Shown one piece after another: positions 37,626-49,047 of a stretch of 64,000 nt of DNA (position 1 is its first letter; every line of letters begins with the position of its first letter). The DNA comes from Heterocephalus glaber. Taxonomy: Eukaryota > Chordata > Mammalia > Rodentia > Bathyergidae. Made by a program: the position numbers and the translations under genes. The notes beneath the pieces were generated by a model. That model worked only from the letters and a program-made list of their open reading frames with translations, was not told the DNA's origin and did not search any database. The stretch covers positions 8,388,308 through 8,452,307 of the forward strand of contig NW_004624734.1 of assembly GCF_000247695.1 (NCBI RefSeq). The letters are read 5' to 3'.

Positions 37626-39437
37626 CAGCTCTCCTGGACCCCACAACCCAAGCCACGTCACTCCCTATTGATTGCCACTGCAGTCAGGCTTCAGAAGCCA
37701 GACTTTCAGAGCAGAGCCTGGGCTAGGTGAGGCATCCCTGGGACCCAGAGTCAAGGGAGCACTGGCAGCCTCAGCCTGCAGTTCACCCTCCCTCCACCTT
37801 GACCTCTGTGAGCAGAGGGTGTGGGACCTGGGCTGTAGCTGTCATCTCCTGGCCATCCCCAAAAGCCCGGAGAGGAAACCCCAGCCTGCACACTCAGCCT
37901 CAGACACCGCTGTGACTGTCCCTGTCCGAGTGGCACTTGTTACATCCGCTCAGGGCTCCCCTCTTCCTGTGGGCTGAGGATGAGTTGGTCTGGGGAGAGG
38001 GGACAGTGTAGGCACATCGGTGGGTGAATGAGAGCGTGAGAAGGCAGCGTGACCCATGGCAGCTCAGGTGGGCACATGGTGGCGGTATCCCCAGTGCTGC
38101 TGAAGGCCAGACGAGAGGCGGAGTCCCTGCAGGCTGCTGGAGCTGTGTCCTGGCTCTGTCACACCTAGACCTGAGGTAGCGTGGAGCCATGGAGAGCTGG
38201 GGCTGCCTGCAGAGGGGCATTTGTCAAAGGTCACCACTCCATGTCCCCCTTCCCACCCTTGGGCCCATCAGAAGGGAGTGTGTGCACCTGTCTGTCCCGG
38301 CTGTCTGTCTTAAGTGTTGATGTTCCGGTTTTGACTCTCTGGAAGCCCATTCAAACTCCTGCCGTGCCCAAGAAACCCAGGGGCATTAAACTCTCCCTGC
38401 AAAATTGCCCCCAGGGTGCACAGAGAGTTGTCAGGGGCTGTAGACAATCTGCCAGAGGATGGAAAAAAACGCAGGGAGGTGGGCCCAGCAGGGGGCGGTG
38501 TGGTGTTAGGAACCAGCAGACCCACTTTGTCGGCTGGCTTTCAGGCCTGTGGCTGCCACTGATCACATAAGAACTATTGTGAGGCCCAGGGCCCTTGCCC
38601 AGCTGCTGCTGCTGGCGGCCTCAGGAAGGACAGTGGAAGCTCTGAGATGGCCCCATGCCTTTCCAGTGATCATGTCCCCTCCTGGAGCAGCCCCTGTCCA
38701 CAGCGTCCCAGAGAGGAGGTTAACCAACAACTCCTGAGAGCCCGGCCCTGCCTTCCAGAAATGCCCAGCAGGCCTTTGGGCGGGGCCAGGCGCTGGGCCT
38801 TCGGCTCTGGGCCTTCGGCTCTGGGCAGGGCTCTATTTGTTTTAATGAGGCTTTTTATTGAAATGTGACACCGAGACAGAAAAATGCCCGTGTCTTATGT
38901 GCACAGTTCAGCAAATTTTCCCAGAGTCATGGTGCCCATAAACCAGGAACCAGGCCAATGAACAGAGCATCCTCAGGACACCCTGAGCCCCTTCGCCTTG
39001 AGAAATGGGATGTGATTGGCTGCCAATGGGCAGGAACCAAAACTGTTGACTTCTGGGTTGTTTTTTTTTTACAAAATGGAAGGATCCACAGGGTGGCCAC
39101 CCGGCTGTGGGGTGGAGTAATGAAGAGCTGGGCTGGCATTGGCTGCCAGTGTGAGTGACTGAGGCCCTGACAGTCACGCCTGGCCCCCAGGCCCCACTTT
39201 AAAGGCTCTTTCCTGTTCTACATGGCCAAGGGTTGGGGGGGTGGCTAACACCCACCCTCTCAGCCACTTCCCTCCAGGCCAGAACCCCTGCCTCCCTTGA
39301 GCCTGGGCAGATTCGCATTTTGTAGAGCTCATTGCCACAAGTGTCAGCACCTGCAGGCCCCAGAACAGTGTGGGGACAGCTGTGGAGATGAAGAGAGGGG
39401 AGAAAACACGGGGCCAGACCTGGGACAAGTGCGTGTG

Positions 39438-39439
<2 letters not shown>
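37626..39439. other. Intergenic; short tandem duplication and a possible L1 trace
   Basis: No gene supported. A 14-bp unit GGGCCTTCGGCTCT is perfectly duplicated in tandem (38795-38808, 38809-38822). A segment from 38845 to 39000 (TTTTATTGAAATGTGACACC) resembles an antisense old L1 3' end. Confidence 0.5.

Positions 39440-39481
<42 letters not shown>
39440..39481. repeat. (CA)n microsatellite
   Basis: About 21 CA units, perfect. Confidence 0.95.
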
Positions 39482-39483
<2 letters not shown>

Positions 39484-39485
<2 letters not shown>

Positions 39486-39932
39486 CAGCCCTCTCGGTCT
39501 GCGGGTCCCATGTTAGAGGATTCGACCAACCACAAGGTTCTTAAGCAGTGTGCACCCCAGGCCTGAAAGCCCAGTGGGCAGCTGGGAAATCTGCTGGTTC
39601 GTAACACCACACTGGCCCCTGCTGGGCCCTGCTCGCTGTGTTTTTCCATCTTCAGATATGAAATATCTCCAAAAATGATTGACTCTGTATTGAATAGGTA
39701 TGGACTTTTCTTGTCATTAGTCCCTAAACAATACAGTGGAAGAGCTATTCACATATCATTTGCACTGTATTAGGTATAAAGATTAGGCTTAATCTAGAGA
39801 TGATTGAAAGTATATGGGAGGATGTGTGTAAGCTATGTGCAAATACTACATCATTTTATATAAGGGACTTGAGTTGCAAGGATTTTGTATCTGCAAGAGT
39901 CTGGAACCACTCCTCTGCAGATACTGAGGGAC

Positions 39933-39933
<1 letters not shown>
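39484..39933 (-). mobile_element. MER2 (Tigger-derived) DNA transposon
   Basis: Phrases in MER2 antisense order: GTCAGCCCTCTCGGTCTGCGG, TTCGACCAACCACA, TTGTCATTAGTCCCTAAACA, ATACAGTGG, GAGATGATTGAAAGTATATGGG, GCAAATACTACATCATTTTA, TATAAGGGACTTGAG, and a terminal GATACTGAGGGACAAC. Related copy at 57272. A (GA)n tract abuts the right end. Confidence 0.85.

Positions 39934-39935
<2 letters not shown>

Positions 39936-39964
<29 letters not shown>
39936..39964. repeat. (GA)n microsatellite
   Basis: Perfect AG/GA repeat immediately after the MER2 terminus. Confidence 0.9.
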
Positions 39965-39967
<3 letters not shown>

Positions 39968-40024
39968 GAGTCTGAGACAGAGAGAGACAGAGACCAAGGG
40001 ATAGAGGCTGAAAGACAGTGAGAT

Positions 40025-40390
40025 GTTTAAGGTAATAGTTCATGCAATTGTAAGACTTGGCAAATCCAAAATTTGTAGGGAGGCCAATAGTCTGGCAGGC
40101 TAGAAATTTGGATATGAGTTAATGTTGCCATCTTACATCCAAATTCCCTTGATAACAGGTCAGAAACTGAGGCAAGACTTCCCTGTTGCACCCTTGAGAA
40201 TTCCTTCCTCTCCTATGCAAAGTCTGCCTCCATCTTTGTTGGTAAGGTCTCCAACTCAGGCAAGGCCTGCCTACATTATGAAGGGTGATCTGTCCTAACA
40301 GTCTGCTGACTTAAGTGTCAGTTACATCTAAAAGGCACCTTCCCAGCAAGGTATGTGACCAAACAACTGGGCCACATCAGAGGAACCATC
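40025..40390 (-). mobile_element. Old LTR, antisense
   Basis: TTTAAGGTAATAGTTCATGC, TGTAAGACTTGGCAAATCC, ATTATGAAGGGTGATCTG, TTAAGTGTCAGTTACATC and CCAAACAACTGGGCCACATC follow the order of an ancient antisense mammalian LTR of the MaLR/ERVL group. Family uncertain. Confidence 0.5.
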
Positions 40391-41135
40391 ACAGGGTCCC
40401 AGAAAGCTCTGTCAGATGTGGCCCTCTCACCAGGTCCTTGGGTGTGTGTGTGTCCAGGTAAGAGGATGGGACACATTTTACACCATGGTTCATCAGCTAG
40501 CTGACTCACACCTTTCAAATGTCCTGACAAGTACCATCTGCCCTTTGTACAGCTGACCTAGGCCAGCAGGAGTTAAGGGCAGCTGCCTGTAACTCCAGAT
40601 GGTTCTGTAGCAGTGAGTCCATCTGACTTTACTCGTCTGCTCTGGAAGGCAGTAGGTTTGTAGCTCTGGATTTAAAGAATATGGGTTTGGAAGACATGTT
40701 GGTGGGTAGCATTATTAACTTATCTGTGCATATCAGTCATGCCCCAGTGCATGGGGATTTATGACCTTCTGCTAAGCCCTCCCCACCCCCAGCTTGTGTT
40801 GGGTCATATGGCAGAGGAGTGACAGGGTTACTGATCCCATTGCCTCAGGACAAGGCACAGGAGCATCTTGGGGATTCAGTGCAACAGTGTCAGAAGCCGA
40901 CTTCACACATGGGGTACAATTACAGCCTCTAGCAGTTACTGCCTTTCTGGGAGCTCACTGTCAATAGCACAGCATAGCCTTCCAGTAAAGCCCATTCTTT
41001 CCTAGTTGGAAGAGTTAGGCAGGGCCTGTTCTGCCTTAAAGATTTTCAGGGAAGACCTGTCTCCTTGACCAGTGTCCTGGAGGTGGTAAGAGAAGACAAA
41101 ATGCCCTCAAAAAAGGGCCAAAGCCAGCCCAAGGC
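40391..41135. other. Intergenic, unclassified
   Basis: No gene. Base composition and context suggest an old LTR-element body, but no motif allows a call. Confidence 0.35.
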
Positions 41136-41345
41136 CTGTTGTTATAAATAAAGTTTTATTGGAAACAGTCGTGTTTGTTGTTGTAAATAAAGTTTTATTG
41201 GAAAGAGCCATGCACATCCATTTACATATTGCCTCTAGATGTTCAAACACTGCATGGCAGTTGAGAAGTGGCCACAGAGACTGAGTGGCTGGCAAAGGCA
41301 AAAGTCTTTCCTACCTGGCTCTTTATAGAGAGTTTGCCACCCCAC
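41136..41345. mobile_element. Old hAT-like DNA transposon with internal duplication
   Basis: TAAATAAAGTTTTATTGGAAA, GAGCCATGCACATCCATTTAC, ATATTGCCTCTAGATG, and TTTATAGAGAGTTTGCCACCCC follow a well-known non-autonomous mammalian DNA transposon. The first about 37 bases (41136-41173) are repeated in tandem at 41174-41212 with a few mismatches. Confidence 0.6.
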
Positions 41346-43699
41346 TGTAGAAGCCTGTGTGGGAGCTGCCTTCCTGAAGAGCAGGTAGGTCTTCCCAGGT
41401 AGTGGTGGGAAAGCCCCTCCTCCTTACCCTCCTCTCTGTCACCTGAGGACCACCGCCCTGGGGCGCTCGGGAGCCCAGGAAGGCAACTCCACATCTGTCT
41501 GTCCCAGTAACCCTCCTCTCCCTCATTACTCCTGGGTTAAGAGGGACCACAGGGTATGGCCTCAATAGCCACTGTGGCTGCACTGATTGTCGCTGCCCAG
41601 GGCATCCAGCCATCCATCTACACAAGGGGACGTGTGTAGCTGTCATCCAGGGGTCCCACTCCCCAGGCCATGTGCCCGGCATGGTTTCCCTTTGCCTGGA
41701 TCAAGGGGCACCCTCTCCTCATTCTCATGGAGGTGCCTGTGAACCTGTGGCTAGGACAGTGGCCCTCCAGGACTCGACTATGATTCCCACCCTGGCCCCA
41801 ACCTTGGGTGACAGATACATGGTCTCCCAGCTTCAGTCTTCACATCTGGACAATGGGAACAAGAAGAGCCCCAGCCAGGCTGAATAAAAGTTTTTCACGA
41901 TGTCCCCATCCTGATCCTAATCCCATTTGCCTGTGCTGCCTGCCATGCAAATGGGATTCAGCTGAGGGTCTCAGGATGGGCCCAATGGCATCACAAGGGT
42001 CCTGTGAGAGGAAGGCAGGAGGTCAGAGGAGAGCGAGAGAGGTGACAACATAAGCAGAGGTCAGCATGATGCAAAGCAGGGGCTGTGAGCCAAGGGGCGT
42101 GGTTGGTGCGGGAAGCAAGAACAGGAGGGAGCAGCCCTGCCAGCGCCTGGCTTTAGCTTCTCACCCTGCGCTCTAAGACGTCACTTCCCGGCTTGGAGAC
42201 GCTCAGTTGGCAAGGGTCTGCTATTGCAGCACAGGGCAACCCAAACTCAAGCACCCTGAGCCAACTGTGAGGGCTCAGGGGATGATCGGGGGACATGGGA
42301 GAGCGATCACAGTCCCATCGAAGTCCACGGAGGATGCCTGACCTCTGCTTCCCTGGAGCCCCTGTCAGTCGCCCAGGGAGCCGCTGTGTGGGGAGGGGAA
42401 GGAGGCCGGGGGATGCCATATTGTAACGATGACGGTGATCCATCCCTGCCCCTTCCAGATATGCCAAGCTGGGAGGGGCTGTGCAGCACTGTGTCGCTGT
42501 TTACATGGTCCCATCCTTGCTGTCAAGCGACACAAGCCAGCAAAAGTGAAGTTCATCCCCGCTGGCCCTCAGTGCTGCGCCCCCAGCAAACCATCCTCTA
42601 CCATAGTAGACCACATGGGGATAGTCACCCCATCCACACACTTGCCTCGGCTGTCCTGGCCCTCACACCTCCTGGGCCGGCTCCTCTCCCCCTTGGGGGC
42701 CTCCTCTGACGACAGCCCCCGGTGACCAGCTCATTCCAGACTGCCCAGAACTTTCCTGGCTTGTGTATTGAAAGCCCCATGTCCAGGGAAGCCCCCTGGT
42801 CTCCAGAAAGTCGGGGCAGTTAGTCCTCCCCATCTGTCAGCATGGACAGCCCGCCCGAGAGTGGATGCTTCTTTCCCCTTTAAGATGTTGTTGCTTCTTG
42901 GGGTCCTGCCCAGCCTCAGGGTCCTCCCCATACTAACCCCATGCCCAGCACCTGCTTGCCTCTGGTTTGTCACAGCCAGGACTGCCCAGGGCCCCTCACC
43001 ACCCTGCTTTGTTGGGGTCACTGTTGCTGTGTCCCCTCCATTCTGCACCCCATCCTCTTCTCACTATAGCCTCATCTGTCCTCACCTGCCCCTGACTGTC
43101 AGCTCCAGGAGGCCCAGGGCCCTTGTGCTGTATGCCAGCCTTGAATCCTCAACACCTGCCCCTGGGCCTGATGTACTGCTGTCACTCGTAAGTGTGGGCT
43201 AGGGGAGAAGGAAGGAGGAAGGGGAGAGGAGGAAGGAGGGAAAGCCCCAAAGCTATCCTTGTCCTTCAGACTCGGAGCCTCTACTTGAGCAGGGCCGCAC
43301 CCCGGCACAGAACCCACTGTCCTGCCTGAGTCTTGCTGGAGTGTGGCCGGCACTGGTGGTCTATCTGACAGCTGAGAGGTGTACAGAGAGCCTCCGGTGC
43401 TCTTTGGAGAGCAGCTCCTGTTTCTCAGATTCCCCTGACACAACCAGTCCTCAAATCTGTGCCAAGACTTCACACCAGTCCTGACTCTGTGTGAGACAGT
43501 AGGCCAGAGAGCCACACCCTGGAGACATGTCCACACCCCAAAGGGGAGCTGCTGCCACTGACACCCCAACCCAAGGTGCCAGAGCACATCCTTCCTCTCC
43601 CCTGGTTGTGGAAACGCATTAGTCTCATGTCCACAGCAATGACCATAGCCATGTCCCTCTTTCCATTCTCCCTTGGGATGGGAAGGCCGTGTGGCCATG
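41346..43699. other. Intergenic, nothing recognised
   Basis: No gene supported. A 232-codon minus-strand frame at 43099-43797 lacks any domain. MIR-like wording near 41820-41880 (CTTCACATCTGGACAATGGG). Confidence 0.5.
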
Positions 43700-43915
43700 G
43701 GTGGGGTTGTGGAGACAGGGTCCCTTCTGGGTCCCTTCTTGGGCTCTAGTGCTACTGGGCTCAGACACCAGACAGATGTGGACAGTGGCATCGTCATCAG
43801 GCCTGGACTGCAGCCAGCTCAGGCACAGCTGCCTCACATGTTGCTAATTAAACCTCCCCTCCTTTAGGCCATGGGTGTTGGATATCGTGTCCCAGTGATG
43901 GGAAAGCTAAGATGA
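43700..43915 (+). mobile_element. MaLR-type LTR 3' part
   Basis: CACATGTTGCTAATTAAACC, TCCTTTAGGCCATGGGTGTTGG, and GTCCCAGTGATGGGAAAGCTAA correspond to the 3' end of the LTR family at 59834 (TAGGTGTTGGGCATTGTGTC, AGTGATGAGAAAGTAAC). The left limit is uncertain. Confidence 0.5.
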
Positions 43916-45560
43916 ATGGAGATGAGATTTTACTAATAAAGTATATCAAGAACATTATTGAGAACCCCAGTCATGGGTCTCAGTCTCCTGTAAGGCAATA
44001 CAACACAAGCTGACAAGAACAAAGACAAGAGAGAACTTAGAGAGAAAGATAGGTCTTGGGCTGATCTGGCAGCAAAGACAAAAGGCACCAAGGACATCCA
44101 GTGTTTATTCATTACAAGGGTGGGAAGGACAGGAGCAGGTGGTGATAGTGGGTATCTCAGGCAGGACTGTAAAAGGGAGGCACTAGTGTATCTTGTTGAA
44201 GAGAGCAAATGGGTAATTCAGAAGGAAAGAATTTAGTTGGAGTCAAGCTGACCTTGGCTGGAAGTTAACTCAGCAAGGCCCTGACACTTCATGGACTAAG
44301 ACTTAAGTCTCAGTAGCAGCCATTAATGGAAGAGCTATACTTGCCCAACTCTGCTATCTGACATACCCATTTGAGTCACAAAGCTTTGGTCTGAGCCCTA
44401 ATGCAATACAACCAAATTATGGAAGGGCAAGAAGCTTGTGCCACATATAGCCTGCTAAAGCAGCAGGGATGTCTGCTACCAAAGTAAGTGTTTGCAGAAA
44501 GTATTTCCAAGATACACAGCTCTCCTGGTTTCATCTGATCTTGGGACCAGAGCATCTCCCAGAAGGGGCTGCAGAGGGCCCAGTAGGGCCAAAAAAGCAG
44601 CTCAGCCCATGGTGGTGGGGTGGAAGGGATAAACTGAAGAGAGACAAGATGTCAGATGGTTCTGCCAAGAACGTTAAGGCCAGGAGGACACGGCAAGGCA
44701 CCTGTGGGGCTTGAGAGCTGTAGAGCCTGCTCCTGGGTTCAAGTCTAGGCCTGGATACTAACTGGTGACCTTGGGCCCTGTCCCTGGACTGTCCAGTGCA
44801 GGTCTGGCCAGCCCCTTCTGTGTTCCCACAGTGCTCTGAGAGCCCGCCTGGCTCCTGGTGGCCCTCAGTGAACACCAGCATTATTCTGTGCTGGGACCTG
44901 GCAGTGTGGGTGAGAGACTCCAGGTCTGGAGCCTGTTTGGATCCCCGCTGTGTTCTTTGCAGCCCCAGGAATTCAGACCAATTATCTACCCTGCCTCCAT
45001 GGTTAGTTTCCAATCTGTGAATAGGGAGAACACCCACTCCTAGGCTGTCACGAAAACTCAGCTTTATTCTGCTGCCAGAGGCTTAGCAGGCAGGGAATGC
45101 CTGGCTCTGGCTGGGGTCCTCTCCCCTGACCGGATGCAGAGATAGAGGAAAAGGACAACTCACAACCTCCACCCTAGTTTCCCAATCCCTTGGTTTTCTC
45201 CCAGGAACCTGGTGCTGGCCTGGAAACCCCCTGTACCAACCCCTCCGAGGACTGCTAAACATCACCCTCTGTTCTGGCCCTGGTGGGAGCTGAGTCAAAG
45301 AAAGAGAAATTAATTTGGAAGCATGTGCGTCAGAAGTGGGTCTAATCACAAATACTTGAAAAATCTCTTTATCCGGCCTGGAATCAGCTGTTGCCAGAGA
45401 ACGAAATGCTTCTCACTTCCCAGCACTTCTGCTTGGGCTCCTGCAGAGTAAGCTTTACTGAGCACCTGCTGTGTACAGACCCAGAGTTCAACATCAAAGG
45501 TGTATTGGATGTGGTGTGAATACTTTGTAATGTTGACTAATTAAATGCATAATGATTTGT
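43916..45560. other. Intergenic, unclassified
   Basis: No gene supported. Old repeat traces (MIR-like TTGGGCCCTGTCCC near 44770) only. Confidence 0.45.
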
Positions 45561-45580
45561 AAAAAAAAAAAAAAAAAAAG
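45561..45580. repeat. A19-G tract, probable 5' target duplication
   Basis: Nineteen A then G directly precede the retrocopy ATG. The copy ends in A15 then G (46902-46917), so an A-rich target site duplicated at both ends is the simplest reading. Confidence 0.6.
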
Positions 45581-46435
45581 ATGGGTGAGGTTTGCTCCTC
45601 GCTACTCCAAGGTGCTAAGCACCAACCTGTGGTCACTCTGGAGCCCAGTAGGAGCCCCGGGAGTGCTGAAAGGTTCCTGCAGCCGAGCAGGGAGCTGTGG
45701 AGACAAATCTCACAGGAAGATAAAAATTGGGAGACCAATATCCAGGAGCTACAAAAAATGCACAGGATATCAGACAGGATCCTGCTTGTCAAATGCCTCA
45801 CAGTGCTGGGATTTGTTATCTTCACATTTTTCCTCAGTTCCTTTGCCTCTGGCATTCACCTCCATCTCGGATGGATTGCTATTCTGGGTGCCATCTGGTT
45901 ACTGATTTTAGCTGAAGTCCATGATTTTGAGATAATTCTACACAGAGTGGAATGGGCAACCCTTCTGTTCTTTGCAGCGCTCTTTGTTCTGATGGAGGCC
46001 CTGGCACATCTCCACTTAACAGAATATGTCGGGGAGCAGACTGCTTTGCTAATAAAGATGGTCCCAGAGGACCGGCACATGGCTGCTGCCATGGTCCTGG
46101 CGATGTGGGTCTCGACCTTGGCATCTTCCCTGATCGACAACATCCCATCCACTGCCACGATGATTCCTGTGCTCCTGAGCCTGAGCCAAGACCCTGGGGT
46201 CAGCCTGCCCACCTTGCCACTCGTGTACGCACTGGCCCTGGGCGCCTGCCTGGGAGGTAATGGGACACTGATTGGAGCATCTGCCAACGTGGTTTGTGCA
46301 GGGATTGCAGAGCAGCATGGATACGGATTCTCTTTCGTGGAATTTTTCAGGTTGGGGTTCCCAATGATGATTGTGTCCTGCACTGTCGGGATGTGCTATC
46401 TTCTTGTTGTTCATGTTGTGATGGGATGGAATTAG
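45581..46435 (+). CDS. OCA2: Open frame of the OCA2 retrocopy, 284 codons
   Basis: Residues 41-284 match the last about 245 residues of OCA2, a melanosomal 12-TM protein of the sodium/dicarboxylate-ArsB transporter-like superfamily that affects melanosome ion balance and pH. Hydrophobic helices lie at about 67-88, 94-111, 125-142, 167-186, 212-224 and 258-281. The family signatures [16 protein letters not shown] (182-197) and [18 protein letters not shown] (221-238) are present. From memory of human OCA2, residue 190 is serine where phenylalanine is usual. Residues 1-40 (rich in S, P, E) are unrelated. The ATG has a good context (A at -3, G at +4). With only the C-terminal half of the membrane domain it is unlikely to transport. 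Expression is unknown; treat as a retropseudogene unless transcripts are shown. Confidence 0.6.
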   Translation: MGEVCSSLLQGAKHQPVVTLEPSRSPGSAERFLQPSRELWRQISQEDKNWETNIQELQKMHRISDRILLVKCLTVLGFVIFTFFLSSFASGIHLHLGWIAILGAIWLLILAEVHDFEIILHRVEWATLLFFAALFVLMEALAHLHLTEYVGEQTALLIKMVPEDRHMAAAMVLAMWVSTLASSLIDNIPSTATMIPVLLSLSQDPGVSLPTLPLVYALALGACLGGNGTLIGASANVVCAGIAEQHGYGFSFVEFFRLGFPMMIVSCTVGMCYLLVVHVVMGWN

Positions 46436-46883
46436 TAGACAGTCACCATTTGAAGACTAAAGGAAACTTAACCCATCATCAACATCAGGCAGAAAGGTAC
46501 CCCAGACCTCTCTGAAGAAGCAAGGTGCTTACCCTGGGATGCTGTGAGTAGAGACAAACTGGTGCTCGAAAATCACGGTGTCCTCTTTGTGTCCTTTTTC
46601 ACTAGGGGACAAAACATGGGAAATACAAGATAATTTATCCAGGATTCCTTTACTGGAAACCACATACACTTTAAAAACTTTTTTTTTGCTCTTCTATGTA
46701 GGAAAAGACAAAAATTCACCCAAAATAGCTTGCTGTTTGTCAGTTCTCCTGAGGCTATACATAGTTTTTCTTCATGTAATTACTTTTCATGTTAAAATAG
46801 TCAGCATTCAAATCATATGCCTTTGAATATAGACTTTCTGAAAAATGTATGCCACTTGTAAGGAAGCATTTTTACATTAAAAA

Positions 46884-46889
46884 AATAAA
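46884..46889 (+). terminator. OCA2: Retrocopied poly(A) signal AATAAA
   Basis: AATAAA 12 bases before the poly(A) tract, inherited from the parental mRNA. Confidence 0.85.
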
Positions 46890-46917
46890 GTGTTACTTGA
46901 CAAAAAAAAAAAAAAAG

Positions 46918-48230
46918 CGAGAGCGCCCTCTCTCGGTTGCTTGTTCAAAGCACACTTTCTGATGCCAGCTGTGTGAAGAGCTCAGGGCACTAGGACAAGC
47001 CACCTGGTGTCTGCCCCTGCAGACTACATACAGCACCAGGTGTGGGCAGCAAGCAGGGAAAGTGACTCCTGTCTCTCACCTGCTCTCTAGAGCCTTCTTT
47101 CATGCTGTGTTCATGATATTTTCATAGGCACAAAGAAGCCACAAGCAATCATGGAGGGAGCCAGGCATCCCAGGACAGATACCAGGAAAATTAGGAGGAG
47201 GAAGCGGATCTTGTGCAAAACCGCTGAACCCCAAACCACACACATGATACCCAAAGGCTGATGTATGCATGTGGTCAACAGATTCCCTGAGGGCCAGCTA
47301 TGCACTTGGCAGCGTATCAGAGCTCAATGCCCAGACCTGATATGGCTTTCTCACCATTTCCAGTGATGCAAAGGCTACAGTATGGCGAATCCACAGGGAC
47401 ACCATGGGCAGCAGCTGCTCACTGGGGGCCCTTTACAGAAAACAGCTGCTTTCCCTCAGGAGAGCTGTTGTTATTATTAATTCATGAACGTGGCAGGGAA
47501 GCAATGCCCAGGCAGGGACATCAGTGTATGCGAAGGTCTCCCCTCTCCTGTGCTCCCCAGTCCACTTGTCTCCTCAGTTGTGGACTAAGCAGCCTCGAGC
47601 CACTTTGACCTGTGTCTCTGTACCTGTTGAGGTGGTTTCTGGCTCGAATCACACAGATGTGAGCTTCCCTTTGCCACAAGTTGAATGAGAGATGCATATC
47701 TTTGAGATATATATATATATATATATGAGAAATAATTGCTTGGCAGAGAAACTGTGGATAAGTACCATGAACGATCCTTTGTTCAGGATTTCAGAGACAG
47801 TGGGGCTATGGGGGCATCAGGCTGGTCAGAGACTGCCAGTGGTCCCAGGAGGGGCTCTATCATGACCCTGTCATGAAGCACGGAGCTGGCAACCAGGAGG
47901 CTCCCACACACGGTCACACTCTGCCCAGAACTCAGGGCACCCAGAGGAGCTTGTTGCTAGCAAATTCAGAAAGGGGGCATTTGTTGGTGGGAGCAACATT
48001 TCATTTATCTCAGTTTTTGGACTCAGGTCTTTGTCCAGCCCTGCCACTTAGCAGGTGTATGCTCTGTCTGCTGAAAGAAAGTAGAAACACAGAAGGCAGT
48101 CCCAGCTGCAAGCCAGTCACAGCACAGGGCAGAGCAACCCCGAGGGCCTGTGGCTTCCCCTCCCCTCTGCAGGGGCTCCTTGCTCTGCCTGGGCTTAGGC
48201 TCAGTTGTTTATTAAGATTACTAGTACTAA
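46918..48230. other. Intergenic, nothing recognised
   Basis: No gene. Contains a short (TA)n at 47705-47726. Confidence 0.5.
47705..47726. repeat. (TA)n microsatellite
   Basis: About 11 AT units. Confidence 0.9.
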
Positions 48231-48234
48231 TCAA

Positions 48235-48545
48235 GAATGCTGGCAATAAATATCCCTTACCCAAAATGTGTGGCATCAGAAGCGTTTCAGATTTCAGAGG
48301 TTTTTGTTTTTTTGATTTGGAACCTCTGCATATGCAAAATGGGATATATGGGGAGGAGACCCAAGTCTACATGTGAAATTCACTTACACTTCCTATGTAC
48401 CTCACACACATCTAGTCATGCAAGGTCAGGTGTGGAACTTTCTGCGTGTGGTACCATGTCAGGCCTCAAAAAATTTCAGATTTTAGAGCTTTTGGGACTT
48501 CCGGTTTTCAGGCTAGAAATGCTCGGATGTACACAAAAAAAGCAG
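48235..48545. mobile_element. DNA transposon remnant with inverted ends
   Basis: Left half TCAGAAGCGTTTCAGATTTC and right half AAATTTCAGATTTTAGAGC, then CTAGAAATGCTCGGATG, echo a mammalian Tigger-type non-autonomous element whose arms read as near-repeats of 'cggatttcggat'. Phrase GTCAGGTGTGGAACTTTC in the middle also fits. Family not fixed. Confidence 0.5.
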
Positions 48546-48730
48546 AGAGGGTAACACAGTGACATGGCCACCCTTTGCAACCAGCATAATTATCAATCAT
48601 GATCAACATTTTTGGCTAACTTCATTTCACTCACCCCATCGCTTCCCTTTTTACCTTTCCCTGAATGTTTTGAAGCTGTTTCCAGGTATCTTATCATTCC
48701 ACCCATAAATACTTCAGTTTGTATTTCCAA

Positions 48731-48803
48731 CAGATAAGGACCGGATTGGTGGTACAAATACCCTGGGTTCAGTTCCCAGATCTGAAAAAATAAAAATAAA
48801 AAA
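48731..48803 (+). mobile_element. ID-like SINE fragment
   Basis: GGATTGGTGGTACAAATACCC, TGGGTTCAGTTCCCAGATC and an A-rich tail; 5'-truncated or diverged tRNA-derived copy. Confidence 0.5.
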
Positions 48804-48960
48804 GCATCACAACATCATTATCACGTGTAATGAGATTAAAAAGACTTCCTTAGTCCAAAGTCCAAATTTCCCCAACTGTGTCAAAAGTGTTTTAAAAAGT
48901 TTTAAAACCAGGCTCCAAATATGGTCTTTTGGTAGATACGTCTTTAAAATCTCTCTCTCT

Positions 48961-49047
48961 TTTTTTTTTTTTTTGGTACCTGGGATCAAACTTGGGACCT
49001 TGCACTTTCGAGGCAGTTGGTGGCACCACTGAGCTAATTCCCAGCCC
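48961..49047 (-). mobile_element. ID-like SINE, antisense
   Basis: T run, GGTACCTGGGATCAAACTTGG, GACCTTGCACTTTCGAGGCAG, ACTGAGCTAATTCCCAGCCCC. Flanks share TTTAAA(A)TCTCT, an imperfect target duplication. Confidence 0.85.

Larger units (their letters stand above)
45581..46916 (+). pseudogene. OCA2: OCA2 (P protein) retrocopy, 5'-truncated
   Basis: An intronless segment covers the C-terminal part of OCA2, a gene of more than twenty exons. It then continues through a 3' UTR of about 470 bases with AATAAA at 46884 to a 15-A tail. Loss of introns plus a genomic poly(A) tail marks an L1-mediated processed copy. It is in + orientation, in an intergenic region far from any pigmentation gene. The body has no frameshift or premature stop. 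The first 120 bases (45581-45700) do not resemble OCA2, so the source was a variant transcript or the 5' end joined other sequence. Parental OCA2 is not in this window. Confidence 0.88.

Noticed and set aside
43099..43797. 232-codon minus-strand open frame
   Set aside because: No domain, low-complexity proline/serine content, runs through old repeat sequence at its start.
45879..46414. Minus-strand frames of up to 175 codons over the OCA2 retrocopy
   Set aside because: Antisense shadows of the retained OCA2 reading frame.
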